From the NCBI RefSeq assembly GCF_900100845.1, contig NZ_FNFP01000001.1, positions 744,001-808,000 on the forward strand: a stretch of DNA of 64,000 bases. Direction: 5' to 3'. This document shows, piece by piece, positions 19,231 to 26,262 of the stretch. The notes under the pieces are model-generated. The model saw nothing but the letters and a program-made list of their open reading frames with translations. It was not told where the DNA came from and did no database searches. The position numbers and the translations under genes were made by a program. Numbering within the stretch: position 1 is the stretch's first letter; each line of letters begins with the position of its first letter. The DNA is from Natronincola ferrireducens (GTDB lineage: Bacteria; Bacillota; Clostridia; Peptostreptococcales; Natronincolaceae).

Positions 19231-19537
19231 ATATAGCATAAAAATGACCCCAAGGGCAGTAGCAGATCTAGATAATATTTTTAAATATATATCAGAGGAA
19301 TTATTTGCTGCATCAGTAGCCGGCAATATTCTAGAAAGAATAGAAAGAGAAATTATGAGATTGAAAGATTTTCCTTTTTCATGTAATTATGTGGCTGATG
19401 AATATCTAAGAAATAAGGGTTATAGAAAATTAATAGTTGATAATTATATAGTATTTTATTTAGTCGAGGAAGAAAAGAAACAAGCTATCATTATGAGGGT
19501 TTTATATGGAAAACAAAAATATGAGAATTTACTTTAA
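19220..19537 (+). CDS. RelE/ParE-family toxin
   Basis: The 105-residue protein has the RelE/ParE fold: TPRAVADLDNIFKYISEEL near the start, IEREIMRLKDFPFSCNYV in the middle, and YRKLIVDNYIVFYLVEEEK before a final strand, IIMRVLYGKQKY. Family members either cleave mRNA on the ribosome (RelE) or block gyrase (ParE); these cannot be separated here. Start overlap with the antitoxin gene implies coupling. The pair may help hold this insertion-rich region in the genome. Confidence 0.88.
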   Translation: MVNKYSIKMTPRAVADLDNIFKYISEELFAASVAGNILERIEREIMRLKDFPFSCNYVADEYLRNKGYRKLIVDNYIVFYLVEEEKKQAIIMRVLYGKQKYENLL

Positions 19538-19563
19538 ATACACCTGATTAGGTGTATTTAATT
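19536..19563 (+). terminator. Terminator after the toxin-antitoxin pair
   Basis: AAATACACCT (19536-19545) and AGGTGTATTT (19550-19559) form a 10-bp stem on the toxin stop codon. Confidence 0.8.
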
Positions 19564-19881
19564 TGAATATAAGTCTTTATTAGCTTAAAATAGCCATCCA
19601 CTAAGGGGATAGTATCCCCCTACGACATCATTATTGTCTCTTCAAGGCTCGTGGAGTGTGTTACACTGATAGAGCGAATTTTTCTTAGGAGGGGATACTT
19701 TTACGCAGAAATAAGGAAAATAACGTAAAGGTAAATATTTTGTGTAATCATATGTTTGAGTTAGACAAGCAGCATGCTAGGGTATTTTCAAAGAATTTTC
19801 TTTTTATTATGTATCGTGTTTAGTGCTACAGTGTGTTTTATAATCTTTGAGTGAGAGTTCACTTTAAAAAAACCATAAATC
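19564..19881 (+). other. Non-coding stretch before the MATE gene
   Basis: It holds a GGGGAT/ATCCCC hairpin near 19597-19613 and a 23-codon frame at 19752-19823 (MFELDKQHARVF...) with no good ribosome site. The layout looks like the residue of a resistance-gene leader, but no intact gene is present. Confidence 0.35.
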
Positions 19882-19910
19882 TTGACATAGGCCAATAATT
19901 CATATAAAAT
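19882..19910 (+). promoter_or_regulatory. Sigma-A-type promoter for the MATE gene
   Basis: TTGACA (19882-19887), a 17-base spacer and TAAAAT (19905-19910). A transcript from here would begin near 19917 and run through the attenuator below. Confidence 0.75.
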
Positions 19911-19937
19911 TATTAGAAAATAAATATATAGCACTAT

Positions 19938-20016
19938 ACTTGCCACCGGGTAAGTATAAAAAGTGCCAAAAGTACTTCGTTAGGTCTTAGAAGAAGTGGT
20001 TTTGGCACTTTTTTTC
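19938..20016 (+). promoter_or_regulatory. Leader attenuator (hairpin plus terminator) before the MATE gene
   Basis: First hairpin: ACTTGCC (19938-19944) with GGTAAGT (19949-19955), one G-T pair. Then a strong terminator: AAGTGCCAAAA (19961-19971) pairs perfectly with TTTTGGCACTT (20000-20010), with an inner ACTTC/GAAGT pair and a run of T. It ends only 16 bases before the MATE start codon, so it lies inside the mRNA leader and would stop transcription unless relieved. No known riboswitch consensus was matched. Confidence 0.72.
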
Positions 20017-20031
20017 GTTTAGGAGGAAGCC

Positions 20032-21339
20032 ATGAAAAAAATAAAATTAGATTTTCTTAAATATACATCACTCAATATTTTGGCTATGGTGGGAGTATCG
20101 ATTTATATACTAGCAGATACTTACTTCATTTCAAAAGCACTAGGTGCCATAGGTCTTACAGCATTGAATTTGGGCATAGTTATATTTACACTGATACAGA
20201 GTGTAGGTCTTATGGTAGGAATAGGCGGAGCTATAGATTTTACCCTTAGAAAATCTGAAAATAATAATTCACAGAAGACCTCTTTTCAGAGCACTTTATT
20301 TATCGGACTTCTGTTTTCAGCAATATTCCTCTTGATAAGCTTCTTTTTTACAACCCAGCTTTCATTATTTTTAGGTGCAGATGAGGATACATTAGCCTTA
20401 ACTAGAATCTATATATCTACTATATTAGGATTTTCGCCATTTTTCATTCTGAACAATATAGTCCTGGCATTTGTTAGAAATGATAATGGCCCAAGATTGG
20501 CAATGATAGCTATGATAGCAAGTAGCTTTTCAAATATCATACTAGACTATATATTTATGTTTCCTTTATCTATGGGGATTTTTGGAGCTGCTCTTGCAAC
20601 AGGATTATCGCCGATTATCAGCCTGTCCATTTTGACAACTCATTTTAAATACAGTAGCAAAAGTTTACGGTTATATAAGTACAAACTAGAAATAAAGAGA
20701 TTAGTGAGAATAATGATCCTTGGATTACCCTCATTTGCAACAGAGTTTGCGTCATCTATAACACTATTTACTTTTAATATTGTGATATTAAAAATAGCAG
20801 GTAATATCGGAGTTGCTGCCTATGGAGTTATTGCCAATGTTGCAATTATAGCCACAGCCCTATTTACAGGATTGGCACAGGGTATACAGCCACTGGTTAG
20901 TAATTACTATGCCAAATCTGATAGGAATGGATTAAGGACCATATTAAATTATAGTTTAGTAACTACGTTTGGGTTATCAATAACGATATACTTAATAGTA
21001 GTTATTTTTTCAAACAACATTGTTTCAATTTTCAATGGTCAAAATAATGAGGTTCTTGCAACGATAGCTGAAGTTGGATTAAAAATATATTTTGCTGGGT
21101 TCGTTTTTGCTGGAATAAATATTGTTTTAATCTCATTTTTTAGTGCAACTTCAAACATTATCAAAGCAATGGTAATATCTATATTAAGAAGTAGTTTACT
21201 TTTGATTCCTGTAGTACTACTTCTTAGTGCTCTCTTTGGCATCTATGGTGTTTGGGTATCCTTTGTTATAACAGAATTAGGTGTGACTGTTTTGACGTAT
21301 TTAACCTACTCTAATCAATTAAAGGAAAAAAACAGATAA
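20032..21339 (+). CDS. MATE-family multidrug efflux transporter
   Basis: A 435-residue membrane protein with about 12 hydrophobic segments in two similar halves, as in MATE/NorM-type Na+ or H+ antiporters that expel cationic drugs. The N-terminal half has ILADTYFISKALGAIGLTALNL and the second half has GNIGVAAYGVIANVAIIA, matching the repeat-related MATE motifs. The ATG at 20032 follows AGGAGGAAG. Transcription probably depends on the leader attenuator at 19938-20016, so expression is likely to be inducible. Confidence 0.9.
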   Translation: MKKIKLDFLKYTSLNILAMVGVSIYILADTYFISKALGAIGLTALNLGIVIFTLIQSVGLMVGIGGAIDFTLRKSENNNSQKTSFQSTLFIGLLFSAIFLLISFFFTTQLSLFLGADEDTLALTRIYISTILGFSPFFILNNIVLAFVRNDNGPRLAMIAMIASSFSNIILDYIFMFPLSMGIFGAALATGLSPIISLSILTTHFKYSSKSLRLYKYKLEIKRLVRIMILGLPSFATEFASSITLFTFNIVILKIAGNIGVAAYGVIANVAIIATALFTGLAQGIQPLVSNYYAKSDRNGLRTILNYSLVTTFGLSITIYLIVVIFSNNIVSIFNGQNNEVLATIAEVGLKIYFAGFVFAGINIVLISFFSATSNIIKAMVISILRSSLLLIPVVLLLSALFGIYGVWVSFVITELGVTVLTYLTYSNQLKEKNR

Positions 21340-21342
21340 CCG

Positions 21343-21372
21343 TATCTTCCATGGGTAAACCCCTAGAAGATA
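21343..21372 (+). terminator. Hairpin after the MATE gene
   Basis: TATCTTC (21343-21349) pairs with GAAGATA (21366-21372), with an inner GGG/CCC pair. There is no T-run, so termination may be weak and the next gene could be co-transcribed. Confidence 0.45.
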
Positions 21373-21420
21373 TTAAATAGTATTTTATATAAAATTTTAC
21401 AATTTAGGAGGAATGCTTTT

Positions 21421-22128
21421 ATGAAAAATTTCATTGTTGAAAACCAGTTTTGGGATTTGTTCCCTGAAGCAAAGATCGGAGTTGTTGTTTTTCATGGAAT
21501 CGACAATACCATAAAGGAGATGGATCAGTACAAAGAGATAATTCAAAGCTCCGAGAAGCAAGCTCTTAAATTTTTGAAGGAAGCAGATTTCAGTAGTAAC
21601 GATGTCATTAAAGTTTGGAGAGATGCTTTTCAAAAGTTCAAAACAAAAAAAGGAGCAAGGTCATCGATTGAAGCGTTGCTGAAACGTGTACACAAGGGGG
21701 ATCATATTGGTACTATCAATCCTCTCGTTGATATTTACAATTCTATTTCTCTTAAGTATGCATTGCCTTGTGGAGGAGAGGATATTGATACTTTTGTTGG
21801 TAGTATCAGATTGACCAAGGCAGAGGGTGATGAATCGTTTATAACTCTAGGTACAGACAAGAATGCACCACCCTATGAGGGGGAAATAGTGTATAAGGAT
21901 GATGAAGGAGCTATGTGCAGATGCTGGAATTGGCGTGAATCTGTCAGAACAATGCTTACTGAAAATACAAAAAATGCCTTTCTGTGCATAGAATTAGTTG
22001 ATGACAGTCGAATGGATGATTTCAAGAATGCATTAAGTGAACTGGCTAATTTAGTGGAGGAAAACTTAGGTGGCACCTATAGGATTTCAATTCTTGATAT
22101 AAATAACAAAGAGATATCAATAGGATAA
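21421..22128 (+). CDS. B3/B4-domain protein (PheT-related tRNA-editing-like fold)
   Basis: The 235-residue soluble protein consists of one B3/B4 domain, as in the beta subunit of phenylalanyl-tRNA synthetase, where it edits mischarged tRNA. Typical pieces are KKGARSSIEALLKR, NPLVDIYNSISLKYALPCGGEDID and CRCWNWRES. Free-standing versions are common in Firmicutes; their function is unproven, though tRNA or amino-acid quality control is plausible. The ATG at 21421 follows TTTAGGAGGAAT. Confidence 0.82.
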   Translation: MKNFIVENQFWDLFPEAKIGVVVFHGIDNTIKEMDQYKEIIQSSEKQALKFLKEADFSSNDVIKVWRDAFQKFKTKKGARSSIEALLKRVHKGDHIGTINPLVDIYNSISLKYALPCGGEDIDTFVGSIRLTKAEGDESFITLGTDKNAPPYEGEIVYKDDEGAMCRCWNWRESVRTMLTENTKNAFLCIELVDDSRMDDFKNALSELANLVEENLGGTYRISILDINNKEISIG

Positions 22129-22178
22129 TTAGAGGGAGGGTGAGATAATGAGTGGATTCTCATATTAAGTTGAATAAA

Positions 22179-22354
22179 ATGTTTCAGAAGTTTTACAGAG
22201 TTGATATTTCAAGATCTAGCAATATTGAAGGTTCGGGGCTAGGATTAGCAATTTCCAAAAAATAGTGGATCTTCATTGTGGTGAGATTTGGGCTGAATGG
22301 GATTGTGATATGGTAAGAATACATATTAAGTTGCCTATCATTCCTTTCCATTGA
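22179..22354 (+). pseudogene. Histidine-kinase C-terminal remnant, frameshifted
   Basis: The frame reads MFQKFYRVDISRSSNIEG then GSGLGLAISK, the ATP-lid and G2 box of a sensor-kinase HATPase domain. A stop (TAG) arises at the AAAAAA tract near 22263. Restoring one base lets it continue IVDLHCGEIWAEW to 22354. Only the last ~60 codons of the kinase remain, so it is dead. Confidence 0.8.
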
Positions 22355-22621
22355 TTTTAGTTTGCAACTAATTTTTTAACTTTATGATCGCACCATTTAT
22401 TTTTCCTTATTTTAAACAAAAGATGTGAAGAGATTATGAAGCGTATATCGCTGTTTTATTTAAAAAAATTAACAATAGAGCTCGTCAAATAATCCCCTTT
22501 TATTCTATGAACTAATAGAGATGCTATTTTAATAGATATCTTCATAATTTCTTCAAAATGTTTTTCTATAATGTAAGTAAGTTAAAAAAGTTACTTAAAA
22601 AATATAGAGGAGGAAGATACT

Positions 22622-23092
22622 ATGAAAAAGAGATTATTACTATTAGCAGGGGTAGCAATTATTGCAGCAACATCAATAGGGGGTTATGCCTTTGCTGAGG
22701 AAACAAACTTTGTAAGACATATGAATGCTAGAAGAGGTTATTTGGCCCAAGAAGGAACAACAAAAAGAAGCTTTAGCAACCACTGCCGAAATAATGAAGA
22801 TATGATTCAAACAATGAGAGAAAATGGTTTTGAGGACATGGCTATCTGGATGGAAGAAGGAGACTTTAGATCAATGGATGAGTTTATGAATAATCTATCT
22901 GAGGAAGATTATCAGAAAATGATTGATTTAATGAGAGAGAATGGCTATGGCAACAAAGCCAGAATGATGGAATCTGTTGGAAGAGAAGGTATGATTAACA
23001 TGCATAACTCTATGATGGGTGGGGGAGGTGCTGGCTTTAATATGATGAGAGGAAAGGGTACTAGATTTAACATGATGGATCGTTACCAATAA
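22622..23092 (+). CDS. Exported Met-rich small protein
   Basis: A 156-residue protein with a signal peptide (MKKRLLLLAGVAIIAATSIGG, cleavage likely after YAFA near residue 25). The mature part has repeated helices (MIQTMRENGFEDMAIWMEEG and MIDLMRENGYGNKARMMES) and a Met/Gly-rich tail with HNSMMGGGG and FNMMRGKG. No known domain is recognised. Met-rich exported tails can bind copper or silver. It sits 107 bases ahead of a two-component system whose kinase carries a similar Met-rich stretch, so the three genes probably act together. The ATG at 22622 follows AGAGGAGGAAG, and a TATAAT lies near 22567. Confidence 0.8.
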   Translation: MKKRLLLLAGVAIIAATSIGGYAFAEETNFVRHMNARRGYLAQEGTTKRSFSNHCRNNEDMIQTMRENGFEDMAIWMEEGDFRSMDEFMNNLSEEDYQKMIDLMRENGYGNKARMMESVGREGMINMHNSMMGGGGAGFNMMRGKGTRFNMMDRYQ

Positions 23093-23106
23093 TCAAAATA
23101 GGGTAG

Positions 23107-23150
23107 ATATTATAATGTCCAGTATTTTTCCATACTGGACATTATAATAT
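23107..23150. repeat. Perfect 19-bp inverted repeat between the Met-rich gene and the two-component genes
   Basis: The arms at 23107-23125 and 23132-23150 are exact complements around a 6-base loop (core AATGTCCAGTAT / ATACTGGACATT). There is no T-run after it, so it may be an mRNA-stabilising hairpin, a weak terminator or an operator. Confidence 0.65.
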
Positions 23151-23199
23151 TATAGGAAAAAACTTTATTGATAAATTATTTAGATATAGGAGTGGGGAA

Positions 23200-23892
23200 A
23201 TGGATTATAGGGCTATAAATATCCTTATAGTAGAGGATGAGGAGAGTATTACAGATGTAGTTAGAGCCTATTTGAAAAAAGAAGGGTATAATGTTTTTGT
23301 TGCCTATAACGGAAGTGATGCTATGGATATATTTAATGATGAGGAAATTGATTTTATAATTTTAGATTTAATGTTACCAGACCTATCAGGAGAAGAGGTT
23401 TGCAAAAAAATCCGTGTCAAATCTAAGGTGCCAATACTTATGATGACAGCAAAGGCAGAGGAATCAGATAAAGTTTATGGTTTAGATATTGGAGCAGATG
23501 ATTACATTACTAAGCCCTTTAGCCCAAAGGAGTTAATGGCTAGGGTAAGGGCTATCTTAAGAAGAACAGGTACTGAAGAGGTAAAGGCAAATATACTAGA
23601 TTTTTCTAATGGAGATTTAACAATAGATTTAAGTAAGATGGAGGTAAAAAAACAAGGGGAAATCGTGGGTTTGACAGCTAAGGAGTACAGGTTGCTGAGT
23701 ATATTAGTTCAAAATATAGGAAAGATATTTAGTCGTGAAGAGCTAGTAGTTAAAGTGTTAGGCTACGATTATGAGGGCTACGATAGAACTATAGATACCC
23801 ATGTAAAAAACATAAGACAAAAAATTGAGGATGGTAACAATAAATATATTGTCACTGTATATGGCGTAGGGTATAAGTTTCGGGAGGGCTAA
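23200..23892 (+). CDS. OmpR/PhoB-family response regulator
   Basis: The 230-residue protein has a receiver domain (VEDEESITDVV acidic pocket, phosphoacceptor Asp in IILDLMLPD near residue 56, TAKAEESD, then Lys in DDYITKPFSPKE near 107) and a C-terminal winged helix (LTAKEYRLLSILVQN, then YDRTIDTHVKNIRQKI). It should activate or repress promoters when phosphorylated by the kinase encoded 2 bases downstream. The ATG at 23200 follows AGGAGTGGGG. Confidence 0.93.
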   Translation: MDYRAINILIVEDEESITDVVRAYLKKEGYNVFVAYNGSDAMDIFNDEEIDFIILDLMLPDLSGEEVCKKIRVKSKVPILMMTAKAEESDKVYGLDIGADDYITKPFSPKELMARVRAILRRTGTEEVKANILDFSNGDLTIDLSKMEVKKQGEIVGLTAKEYRLLSILVQNIGKIFSREELVVKVLGYDYEGYDRTIDTHVKNIRQKIEDGNNKYIVTVYGVGYKFREG

Positions 23893-23894
23893 AA

Positions 23895-25331
23895 ATGTTC
23901 AATAAATTAAGAACAAGGCTTATATTAATGACCCTAGGGGGGGCTGTTTTCTCAATTCTTTTAGTAAGTATTATTACAAACATTACTGTATTTAATAGGT
24001 TTGAGGATTATATGCAAAGGGAGCAGGAAAATAGGGTAGAGGAAGTAATCAGGATAATTGAGGAGTCCTATGCCGTCAATGGGGGATGGACGGAGGAGGC
24101 AATATATTACATTGATATTTCTTACCTTATCCATAGTTTTGACATTGAAATCAAGGATAAAGAAAATAATATCGTGTATACTCACTATATGGAGAATAAT
24201 ATGCTCCAGATGCATAATCAGATGATGGGTAGAATGAGACATCCCATGATGGGCAGGGGGCCTAGGGGGATAATGGGTCAAAACTTAAGGGCAGAAAACT
24301 ATATTGTAGAAAGTCATGAAGCATTCTATGACAATGAAAGAATTGGAACCATAGTAATTAGGCACATAGGCCCTTTTCAAGTATCTGAAAGGGAAATAGA
24401 ATTTACTAGAGGCATAAATAGATCTATACTGTATAGTGCAATTATTTCAATTATATCAGCAATTTTGCTAGGAATGTACTCTTCTAGGATTTTTTCAAAG
24501 CCAATTTTACAGATTACAAAGGCGGCTAACTATATAAGGGAGGGTAAGTTGGATACTAAGGTGGAAATACCAAATAACATAGTAGAACTCCAAGAACTTT
24601 CCAGTTCAATCAATCATTTAGCTAGCTCACTAAATAGTCAGCAGTTATTAAGAAAAAGGCTAACCTCTGATATATCCCATGAGTTAAGAACCCCCCTGAC
24701 CATACTACAAAGTCATATCGAGGCCATCAGTGATGGCATATGGGAACCCACCCAAGATAAATTAGATATTTGCAAGAGTGAAGTTATTAGATTGATTAAG
24801 CTTGTAGAGGAACTAAAACACTTAACAGATATAGAAAGTCACAGGATTAATTTGCAAATTCAACAATACTCTTTATCTAAGGATTTAGAGGAGGTATTAG
24901 AAAGCTTTGCAATAAAGTTTCAAGATAAAAGAATTAAAGTTTATAGTAATATTCAGAAGGATGTTCAGATAACAGGAGATAAGGACAAAATTAAGCAGGT
25001 ATTAATAAATATTTTAGCAAATGCTCTTAAGTTTACAAACTCAGGGGGAAGTGTGAAAGTAGATCTAGTAGAAGAAAAAGAGATGATAAAAATAACTATT
25101 GAAGATACAGGAATTGGTATAGATAATAATAACCTTCCCTATATATTTGAAAGATTCTATAGAAGTGATGAATCGAGAAGCAGGAAAACTGGAGGAACTG
25201 GAATAGGCCTAACCATTACAAAAACTTTGATTGAAGCCCATGGGGGTAAAATTATTGTGGAAAGCAAAAAGGGCAAAGGAAGTAAGTTTCATATAGTAGT
25301 ACCTAAGCAGTATCACAGGATATCTAAGTAA
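23895..25331 (+). CDS. Sensor histidine kinase with Met-rich extracytoplasmic sensor
   Basis: A 478-residue membrane kinase. The first membrane segment is at about residues 10-32, and an extracytoplasmic sensor at about 33-175 contains a Met/His/Gly-rich stretch (MLQMHNQMMGRMRHPMMGRG near 102-122). The second membrane segment at about 178-200 is followed by HAMP, then HisKA with DISHELRTPLTIL near 260, and HATPase boxes (NILANALKF, DTGIGI, GGTGIGLTI). Met-His clusters are usual ligands for Cu(I) and Ag(I), so metal sensing is a reasonable guess. It is in an operon with the response regulator and resembles the upstream Met-rich exported protein. Confidence 0.92.
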   Translation: MFNKLRTRLILMTLGGAVFSILLVSIITNITVFNRFEDYMQREQENRVEEVIRIIEESYAVNGGWTEEAIYYIDISYLIHSFDIEIKDKENNIVYTHYMENNMLQMHNQMMGRMRHPMMGRGPRGIMGQNLRAENYIVESHEAFYDNERIGTIVIRHIGPFQVSEREIEFTRGINRSILYSAIISIISAILLGMYSSRIFSKPILQITKAANYIREGKLDTKVEIPNNIVELQELSSSINHLASSLNSQQLLRKRLTSDISHELRTPLTILQSHIEAISDGIWEPTQDKLDICKSEVIRLIKLVEELKHLTDIESHRINLQIQQYSLSKDLEEVLESFAIKFQDKRIKVYSNIQKDVQITGDKDKIKQVLINILANALKFTNSGGSVKVDLVEEKEMIKITIEDTGIGIDNNNLPYIFERFYRSDESRSRKTGGTGIGLTITKTLIEAHGGKIIVESKKGKGSKFHIVVPKQYHRISK

Positions 25332-25332
25332 A

Positions 25333-25677
25333 CTCACGGGAATAAGTATTACCAGTATCAACAATTATCTTGTAGAAGGTTATAGCCCCGTTCATGAACA
25401 ATATGGTATAAATCGACTAGGACCGTTGACACCCTTTAAAAATGAAATACTAACATTAAGATCAGAAGGTATTACCTATAAGGAGCTTACAGAAGGACTT
25501 CGTGCTAAAGGATACAAGGGAAGTGTTGCAGCCCTTAGAGTGGTAGTCTTCAAGGAGAAGAGAATTGCTAAAGATTTACTTAAACATGAAGAACCTTGGG
25601 AGTTAATTGACAAGCGAGCTACTGGACTTTATCCTCGATATAAGTTGTCGGGAATATATCAAGGGTATATTTTTTAG
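25333..25677 (+). pseudogene. ISL3-family transposase fragment
   Basis: The frame is open across 25333-25677 and reads YSPVHEQYGINRLGPLTPFK, then LTLRSEGITYKELTEGLR and GYKGSVAALR, typical of the linker/HTH region of ISL3-type transposases. There is no catalytic domain before or after, and no proper start, so this is a relic of a lost element. Confidence 0.7.
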
Positions 25678-25743
25678 CAAAAACGAATCTAAAATTAGGT
25701 AGGGTTGTGGAGATAGATGTAGAAACATAACATTGGTGGCTGA

Positions 25744-25784
25744 CCGTTAATCGGGAGATATACTCTCTTGGTTGGCGGTTTTTA
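25744..25784 (+). terminator. Terminator-like hairpin
   Basis: An imperfect stem with CCG (25744) to CGG (25778) outside and GAGA/TCTC inside is followed by TTTTT. It separates the transposase relic from the BlaI promoter. Confidence 0.5.
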
Positions 25785-25826
25785 TATGCTTTGATTAACA
25801 ATTAAAGATTTGTTTAAAAATCATCA

Positions 25827-25883
25827 TTGACATATTAGTCTATAAGGTATAGACTAATAACATAAAGTCGATATTGTATAGAC
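25827..25883 (+). promoter_or_regulatory. Promoter with perfect 12-bp dyad, likely BlaI operator (pair 2)
   Basis: TTGACA (25827-25832), then TATTAGTCTATA (25833-25844), AGG, and TATAGACTAATA (25848-25859), an exact inverted repeat. A -10-like TAGACT lies 17 bases after the -35. A third half site, TATAGAC, sits at 25877-25883, next to the ribosome site. Repressor binding here would block RNA polymerase. The sequence differs from the operator of pair 1. Confidence 0.75.
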
Positions 25884-25897
25884 CAAGGAGGGTTATC

Positions 25898-26260
25898 ATG
25901 AATGGATACAAACTAACAGAAAGCGAAGAAAAATTTGCAGAATTAATTTGGCAGAACGAACCTATAGGCTCTGGTGATCTGGTGAAGCTATGTGATAAAG
26001 AAATGAATTGGAAAAAGTCCACAACATATACAGTGCTAAAAAAGTTATGTGAAAAGGGTATTTTTCAAAATGTAAATGCTGTAGTTTCATCTTTAGTTAC
26101 AAAGGATGAATATTACGCAAAACAAAGTATACGTTTTGTTGAAGATACCTTTGGAGGGTCCTTGCCGAAATTTTTAACAGCTTTTATTGGAGTAAAAAAA
26201 TTAAGTAAATACCAAGCTGAAGAGTTGAAAAAATTAATTGATGAGCATAAGGAGGTGTAA
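25898..26260 (+). CDS. blaI: BlaI/MecI-family repressor (copy 2)
   Basis: A 120-residue winged-helix repressor (LTESEEKFAELIWQNEP, then WKKSTTYTVLKKLCEKG in the recognition region). The ATG at 25898 follows AAGGAGGG; the upstream in-frame start would lie in the operator. It ends 2 bases before the start of its M56 peptidase partner. It is clearly diverged from the copy at 15113, and the operators are different, so cross-talk is unlikely. Confidence 0.88.
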   Translation: MNGYKLTESEEKFAELIWQNEPIGSGDLVKLCDKEMNWKKSTTYTVLKKLCEKGIFQNVNAVVSSLVTKDEYYAKQSIRFVEDTFGGSLPKFLTAFIGVKKLSKYQAEELKKLIDEHKEV

Positions 26261-26262
26261 TA

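Noticed and set aside
19938-20016. Known riboswitch upstream of the MATE gene
   Set aside because: No match by eye to guanidine, preQ1 or other consensus loops; only an attenuator-like pair of hairpins can be supported.
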